Shown: positions 58,278 to 64,000 of the stretch, piece after piece
How positions within the stretch are numbered: the first letter of the stretch is position 1
Layout: each line of letters opens with the position of its first letter
Source of the DNA: Circinella minor
Lineage: Eukaryota > Mucoromycota > Mucoromycetes > Mucorales > Lichtheimiaceae
Direction: 5' to 3'
Assembly (NCBI GenBank): GCA_016758965.1
Contig: JAEPRB010000046.1
Location: forward strand, 62,001-126,000
Length of the DNA stretch: 64,000 nucleotides
Made by a program: the position numbers and the translations under genes
Notes under the pieces: generated by a model
What the model saw: the letters and a program-made list of their open reading frames with translations, nothing else
Database searches by the model: none
Told to the model about the DNA's origin: nothing

Positions 58278-59128
58278 TATTATTCTTCTTTTGTTTTTAT
58301 TTCAAAAAAAAAAAAAAGAGTGAAAAAATAGGTTGATAAAATAAAATAAAAAATGTATAAGTATATATCCTTATAGAAGAAATAAAGAAAAGAAAATGAA
58401 AGAAAAGAAAATAAAACAAAAACTTTAATGGTACTTTTTTATGGCGCTTTTATATAAAAAAAATGACAGTGGCAAAAAGAAAAAAAAAATATGCGTAATG
58501 TGTTGTTAAAAGAAGGGGAAAGGGGGGGTTCACATTTTGGGTTGGGAACTAATTATTATAATTGCAATCATCATGATCCCCCAAACTAACAATAATAATA
58601 TTAAATAATATTAATAATAATAATAATAATAGCTCAGCATTTGCTTTCTCATATTACATGCATAAACAATGATGTATTAAATGGATCGTATCACTTTTTG
58701 TTATGCTTGTTTATTCGTATCATCTTTTTTTGTTAACGCTGTTGTTGTTTTAGCACTGTAATAAAAAAATTATTCCATGGGAGAACAATAATATCAATAC
58801 GGGAACTATTGTAACTTTCCTGCATAAACTATTATTGTTGCTATAACAACCATTTTACTACCAACTTCTTTTCATATAAAGCTTATCGTTTCCACCACCA
58901 ATATTATTAAAATCAAAAGCACTACTATAAGAACCTTAAATTTTTAACATCACCATTAAAGTGATAGTAAAAAAAAAAAGGTCACGCTTTTTGTTTATGG
59001 TTGCACTACATATTATTTTTTTACTGTTATTATGTTTTCATTTATATATATTTGTATTTATTATTTTACAATAATAATAAAAATGAACAAAATCTTTTGT
59101 TGTTTTCAGACTTTATTTCTCTTTTTTT
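58278..59128. other. Spacer: basic-protein promoter and carboxylase 3' flank
   Basis: The 850-bp AT-rich spacer has homopolymers, a G7 run near 58521 and an ATA-repeat area near 58590-58632. No gene was seen. Confidence 0.5.
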
Positions 59129-62127
59129 TTACTTCTTTACTTCATCAACCTGACACAACAATACACGAGCATCAACCAACTGGTTTTCTTCCACACGCAT
59201 AGTTACAACACCTTCATGACGACTCAATACTTTAACTTCAGTCTTCATTGATTCAATGGATAAAAGTGGATCATTCTTTTTAACTGTCGTTCCAGTAGGT
59301 GCCAAGATTTTAAGAATACGGCAAGGCATAGATGATGTATAAGGTGTCACTAAAGTAGAAAGTAAATAAAGTCGTCAGTAAATCATTTGTTTGTTTAGTC
59401 TATTATTTTTTAAAACAATAATAATAGTATTTCTATTACCTCGATCATCTTCGTTTGATGCAGTTGTACTCTTGAGTCGATCCACCTTTTCAAGTGTGAC
59501 AGGGTAACCTTGTACAAAGTCATGCACAAAATACGTCTTTTCGTTAATGTCCCGCACATCTTCTGCAATGTAAAAGTATCTTTGACTACCCTCTAAAACA
59601 TATAAAATAAATTATTTTTTGCGTTTCATAAAAGAAAAATTTGTAATACAGCAACGCCTTTCCATTAGGTTCCCTGTTCCTCATATCACACAAAAGTCCA
59701 AAAGAAGCGGTCTTTTTGTATTGTTTTCTCTTCACATGACAAGAAGGCAAACAAAAAAAAAAAGAATAATTTTTACCGATGCTACAGCGTAATAAACCGG
59801 AGCAACCTTGAATACCCTGTGGTCCAGGCGTTTGTTGTCCAAAATGCGACTCATATAATGTCACTTGTAAAGGTAATTCCACCTTTTGTTTATCTTTTTC
59901 GGCAGCTGCGGCAGCTGCCTTTTTTTTGTCTGCTTCTTGTACCACTTGAGACACATTACACTGGAATTGCTTGTTGGCACCCTTCAAATTAGGTTGAAAC
60001 TCATATTCCACCTGGAGCTGAGTGTCTTGATCATTATCAACGACATATTTTTTGGAAGGTACTTTCCATTTGATATTACGCCAATTAGGTTGAATACTAC
60101 GTAAATTGACACGTTGATCTATTTGAATAGACCACTCAAATAACATGGCAGCAATAATACTAGATTGTAGTTGTTCAACTGTTCTACGAGAGAAAAGTTG
60201 TGCATGTTCCAATGAAATGAAATTGGTATCAAAAGTACCGGATTGAAAACGTGGATTGTTCATGATACTAAGTAAAAACTTTTGATTGGTAGTGACACCG
60301 AGAATGACAGTACGTGATAGAACGCTAGCCATACGACAAACAGCTTCTGCACGTGTAGGTGCATGCACAATGATTTTGGCAATCATTGAATCATAAAACA
60401 CCGAAATCTCGGATCCTATACATTTTTTTTGCATCATTGTTGTTGTTGTTTATTATTTATTTTCTTGTTAGAAGAGGATATCATGATAATATAATAATAA
60501 TAATAATAAAGAATAAAACAATTACCATCTTCAACACCAGTATCATAACGAACACCAGGAATATCAGTGACTGGACTCCATTTACGGATGAGGCCCGTGC
60601 GTGGACTGAAATCATTATCTGGATCTTCAGCACACAACCGAACTTCAATGGAATGACCTTGAAATTGGACATTATCTAGAACACCCAGTTGCTTTAAATT
60701 GACACCTTGAGCGACCAAAATTTGTAATTCAACAAGATCCAATCCAGAAATAGCCTCAGTAACAGGATGTTCGACTTGTAAACGTGTATTCAATTCCAAA
60801 AAATAAAACTTTTTGGTTTTTTCGTCCTAAAATAGCAAAAAAAAATATCATTTTTTAGTTTGTTTAAAAAAATTAATAACAACATTTCATTCACACCCAT
60901 AAATATATAACATTATATATTATTCAATTTACCAAAATAAACTCTGCGGTGCCAGCACCTTCATAACCAAGCTTACGGCAAAGTTCTACAGCAGCATTTG
61001 TCATCGCTTCACGTAAAGTTTCATCAACAGCAGGAGAAGGTGTTTCTTCAATAACTTTTTGATGACGACGTTGTACAGAACAATCACGTTCATTAATATG
61101 GTAAACGTTACCATATTTATCACCAAATATTTGAACCTACCTCGCATGTATAAATTATGTAAGCGAAAAAAAAAAGAATTGTTTTTTTCTGATCTTTTTT
61201 TTTGCATAAATAAAATATTTACCTCGACATGACGAATACTTTCAAAATATTTTTCTATCAGTAAATTATCTGATCCAAATGAACGTAATGCTTCACCTTT
61301 GGCAGTTTCAATTTCTTCACGAAGTCTTTATAAGTAGATAAATAATTAGAAAAACAAGTGGATAGACGAAAGAAGAAAACTTAATACACTTACTTGCCAG
61401 TTTCATAAACAGCACGCATACCACGACCACCACCTCCTGCCGATGCCTTTAACAAAACAGGGAAGTCTATATGACAAGAATAACAATAAATTAAATGAAT
61501 TAGTTTGTTCAAAAATTACACATAAAAACAATAAAACAAAATAAATGTCATTTTACCAATTCTCGAAGCTTCTTTTTCAAGACGTTCAATACTTTGATCA
61601 TGACCATTATAGCCAGGAATCAAAGGGATTGAAGGAGCATGTTCAGTAATAAATAATTTAGCAGCGATCTTATCACCAATAGCTCGAATGGATTCTGGTG
61701 TAGGACCTATAAAGTTAATACCAGCTTCTTTCACCTTTTGAGCAAAATCGGCGTTCTCCGACAAAAAGCCGTAACCAGGATGCAAGGCATCTGCTCCAGC
61801 ACGATGACATACAGCAATCAATTTATCACCATCCAAATAAGATTCAGCTGCAACAGAGGCACCGATATGATAAGCTTCATCAACCATACGAACAAAAACT
61901 GAATTTTCATCACTGATATCATTATATTAAATCACTGTTAATTAACTATTCTGGAGATATACTCTTCAGTAATAAAAATAATAAAAGATACAATATATAT
62001 TATGTATATACCTATCTGAATAAATAGCAACAGTTGCAATTCCCATACGACGACAGGTTCGAATAACGCGACATGCAATTTCACCACGATTAGCAATGAG
62101 TACTTTACGAATAGAAGTTAGTGTCAT
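59129..62127 (-). CDS. Biotin-dependent acyl-CoA carboxylase alpha subunit (MCC/PCC type)
   Basis: Roughly nine exons encode about 700-750 residues in the order biotin carboxylase, linker, biotin carrier. It starts [20 protein letters not shown], the universal N-terminal motif. The biotin carboxylase domain has [18 protein letters not shown], the ATP-grasp Gly-rich loop [33 protein letters not shown] and [21 protein letters not shown] variable linker includes an Ala/Lys patch. The carrier domain has the biotin lysine in [12 protein letters not shown], where A/VMKM is most usual, and ends [10 protein letters not shown]. Family members carboxylate 3-methylcrotonyl-CoA (leucine breakdown) or propionyl-CoA together with a beta subunit. 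I cannot tell which, and a beta gene is not in the window. A long presequence is absent; the short basic start may or may not direct the protein to mitochondria. Confidence 0.88.
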
Positions 62128-62555
62128 AGTAATAGTATGTTGTATATTAAAATAAAAATAAAAATACTAAAGAAAAAAAAGAAAAGGTTGGGAAAAAAAA
62201 AAGACAGAACGTTAAAAAAAAAAAAAGACTGAAAAGAAAGTGTGGGGTTTTTTACCCCTCTTTTGATTTAATAATAATTATGTGCGTGCGAAGTTCATTT
62301 CCCATATGCAAAATGACAAGGAACGATCAAAGCATGAGATCGGACAATCCAGTTTACCCCACAGATTTACACATGAAAAAATTATATTATTTTTTTAAAT
62401 TCATAAAAGAGCTTAAATATATTCATAATTGAAAAAAAAGAATTGATACGATTATTTGTTATATTTCAATGTTTTTATTGTTATTATTATTGTTATTTGA
62501 TTGACTAATTGACTATATATGTTTTTTACTATTTGAAATTAAAAGAATTTATTCT
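62128..62555. other. Carboxylase promoter and SGT1 3' flank
   Basis: The 428-bp spacer is AT-rich with A homopolymers near 62190-62225 and T/ATT repeats after 62470. No gene was seen. Confidence 0.5.
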
Positions 62556-64000
62556 TTAAAGTTCATACTAATAAAAGGAAAAATTATAGTTAGTCAGACT
62601 TTTCCCTAGTAAATTGTATAATTGGGTGTTTCCATTTTCCCCAACATAACATATTATATTACACATATAACAATCTTTACCTTTTTAGCAACCATTCCTT
62701 CTGGAGGTTTAGTTTCAACAGTTTTGGCTCCAACTTCAGACCAGTTGGTAGATAAACAAGTACCATTACTTTCAACAAAACTTTTCATCATAGCACGTTT
62801 GGTATCTTCATCAGCCCCACCATAAATTTGTTGGAAAAGTGTATTTAATGCAGCATCTCCTTCAGGTTTATCAGCATCTTTTTCAATTTCGCGTGCAAGT
62901 TTATCCCAATCCTTTGCTTTTCTTGTATTTGATGCATTTGCCACTATTTAAAAATTATTATATCATGTTATTAAAAGTTCCTTTCTTTCTTGTTCCGAAT
63001 AAAAGAGCTCTACTATATACCATTTCTCACTTTCCCCTGTATAAAATAATTAAAATAACTTACTGGTATTCACAATTTCATCTTCTCCTTCAAGCATTCC
63101 CCATTTAATACCGTCCATTTTCTTTTTCAATTTGATTTCAATCTTTGTTGAAAGAACCTTGTATAAAGATTCCTTTGGTAAAATTTCATGAGCTAAAGGA
63201 TCAAGTTCCAAAGAATAATCAGATCCAGTAGGCATTTTAATTGTTAATGATAACTAATAGTTAAAAAAAAGAGTATACATTAGTTTACTTTCTCTTTTAT
63301 AACGATAATCATAATAATAATAAAAACTTACGGATTTATCAAAGAAATTTAATTCGACAGCATCCTTCTTAACATTTTTTATGAATACTTCAATTGTAAT
63401 AAATGCATCATTTTGGAACCATTCATGTCTAATTATCAGAGGGTTCTCTTTTAGTATATACTTAAAAAAAATGATAGATTAAAAGAGAGAGAGAAACAAA
63501 AGGTTATACCTGGCACGAACGCCTTCTGGTGTAGGAGCTACTGGAGTTTGTGCAACTGGTTTTCCTTCTTCTTTTTGCGCAGCAGTTGTTGGAGCGGGAG
63601 TAGGAGTGGAAGCTGCGGGAGCAGGAGCAGCAGGAGCAGGAGTTGGTTGATCAGAAATAGGTAACATATCTTCTGTCTTACGTAACCAAGTTGCCAATGA
63701 ACGTTCAGTAGGATTTAATTCTTTAACTATTTCAAAACTTTCCTTTGCTTCCTTATATTTTTTCAAACAGAATAATGCCATACTATAAATATATATTATT
63801 AATTTAGTCTTTTTCTTTTTCTTTATACCTATATATATATATATTAACAATGTCATTTTACCCCTTTTGTAAGTTGGCGCGTGCCAAAAGACTTCGTGTT
63901 CCTTTAGGACCATTTAAAATGTTTAAAACTTTGTTGGCATCTGCTAAGGCATTATCATATTTTTTTGACTTTTGATAGATAGAACCTCTAATAATTCAAA
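62556..64000 (-). CDS. SGT1: HSP90 co-chaperone SGT1 (5' end beyond the right edge)
   Basis: The N-terminal TPR part starts outside the window. Visible exons give TPR segments ([59 protein letters not shown]). A Pro/Ala/Thr-rich linker follows. The CS domain has [40 protein letters not shown] and [20 protein letters not shown]. The C-terminal SGS domain has [60 protein letters not shown] and ends [12 protein letters not shown]. The last four codons (YEL plus stop) lie in a tiny final exon at 62556-62567, found from the acceptor ATTAG and the family ending WKKY. SGT1 joins HSP90 to SCF ubiquitin ligases and kinetochore assembly in fungi, and to NLR immune receptors in plants. The gene is intron-rich and tandem with the carboxylase gene. 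Confidence 0.93.

Overview
The window is an AT-rich eukaryotic nuclear segment with many short spliceosomal introns (GT..AG, mostly 50-150 nt, several with TACTAA-like branch sites). Its genes point to a filamentous fungus: a Zn2Cys6 regulator, a Nab3-type RNA-binding protein, a BRSK/Gin4-type kinase, an F1 delta subunit and an external NADH dehydrogenase. Glutamine/asparagine runs, A/T-rich codon use and the general look of the proteins suggest Mucoromycota, probably Mucorales. That placement is inference; no rRNA or marker gene is present. All splice sites were worked out by eye from reading frame, splice signals and family conservation.

Layout, left to right. 1-8.7 kb (minus strand): an F-BAR protein of Syp1/FCHo type cut by the left edge, an anoctamin/TMEM16 membrane protein, and a large coiled-coil protein. 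10.1-16.9 kb (minus): an EF-hand type II NADH dehydrogenase and a stand-alone adenylation-domain enzyme. 18.1-24.7 kb: mitochondrial ATP synthase delta (plus), coatomer beta (minus), and an intronless ORF with a zinc-knuckle-like C-terminus (plus). 26.9-32.5 kb: glucose-6-phosphate isomerase (plus) facing a Nab3-like protein (minus). 32.5-38.1 kb: a 5.6-kb gene-poor stretch with coding relics. 38.1-56 kb (plus): a Zn2Cys6 transcription factor, a BRSK/Gin4-type kinase, the SAGA subunit Ada3 and the TPR protein TTC27/Emw1, separated by gene-poor spacers. 56.7-64 kb (minus): a basic low-complexity protein, a biotin-dependent carboxylase alpha chain and the HSP90 co-chaperone SGT1, cut by the right edge.

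Most genes are unrelated housekeeping genes, as is usual in a fungal genome. I see no gene cluster, CRISPR array, intact transposon, rRNA or tRNA. The mitochondrial genes (NDE-type dehydrogenase, ATP16) are near each other but I see no sign that they are co-regulated. I did not find a convincing new multi-gene system.

The most unusual points are: a 315-nt Nab3 intron that is in frame and stop-free; the possible domesticated gag-like ORF; four decayed coding relics in the spacers; recurrent GTACGTAC palindromes; a C10-A10-G9 hairpin tract; and GA/CT microsatellites that sit almost only in introns.
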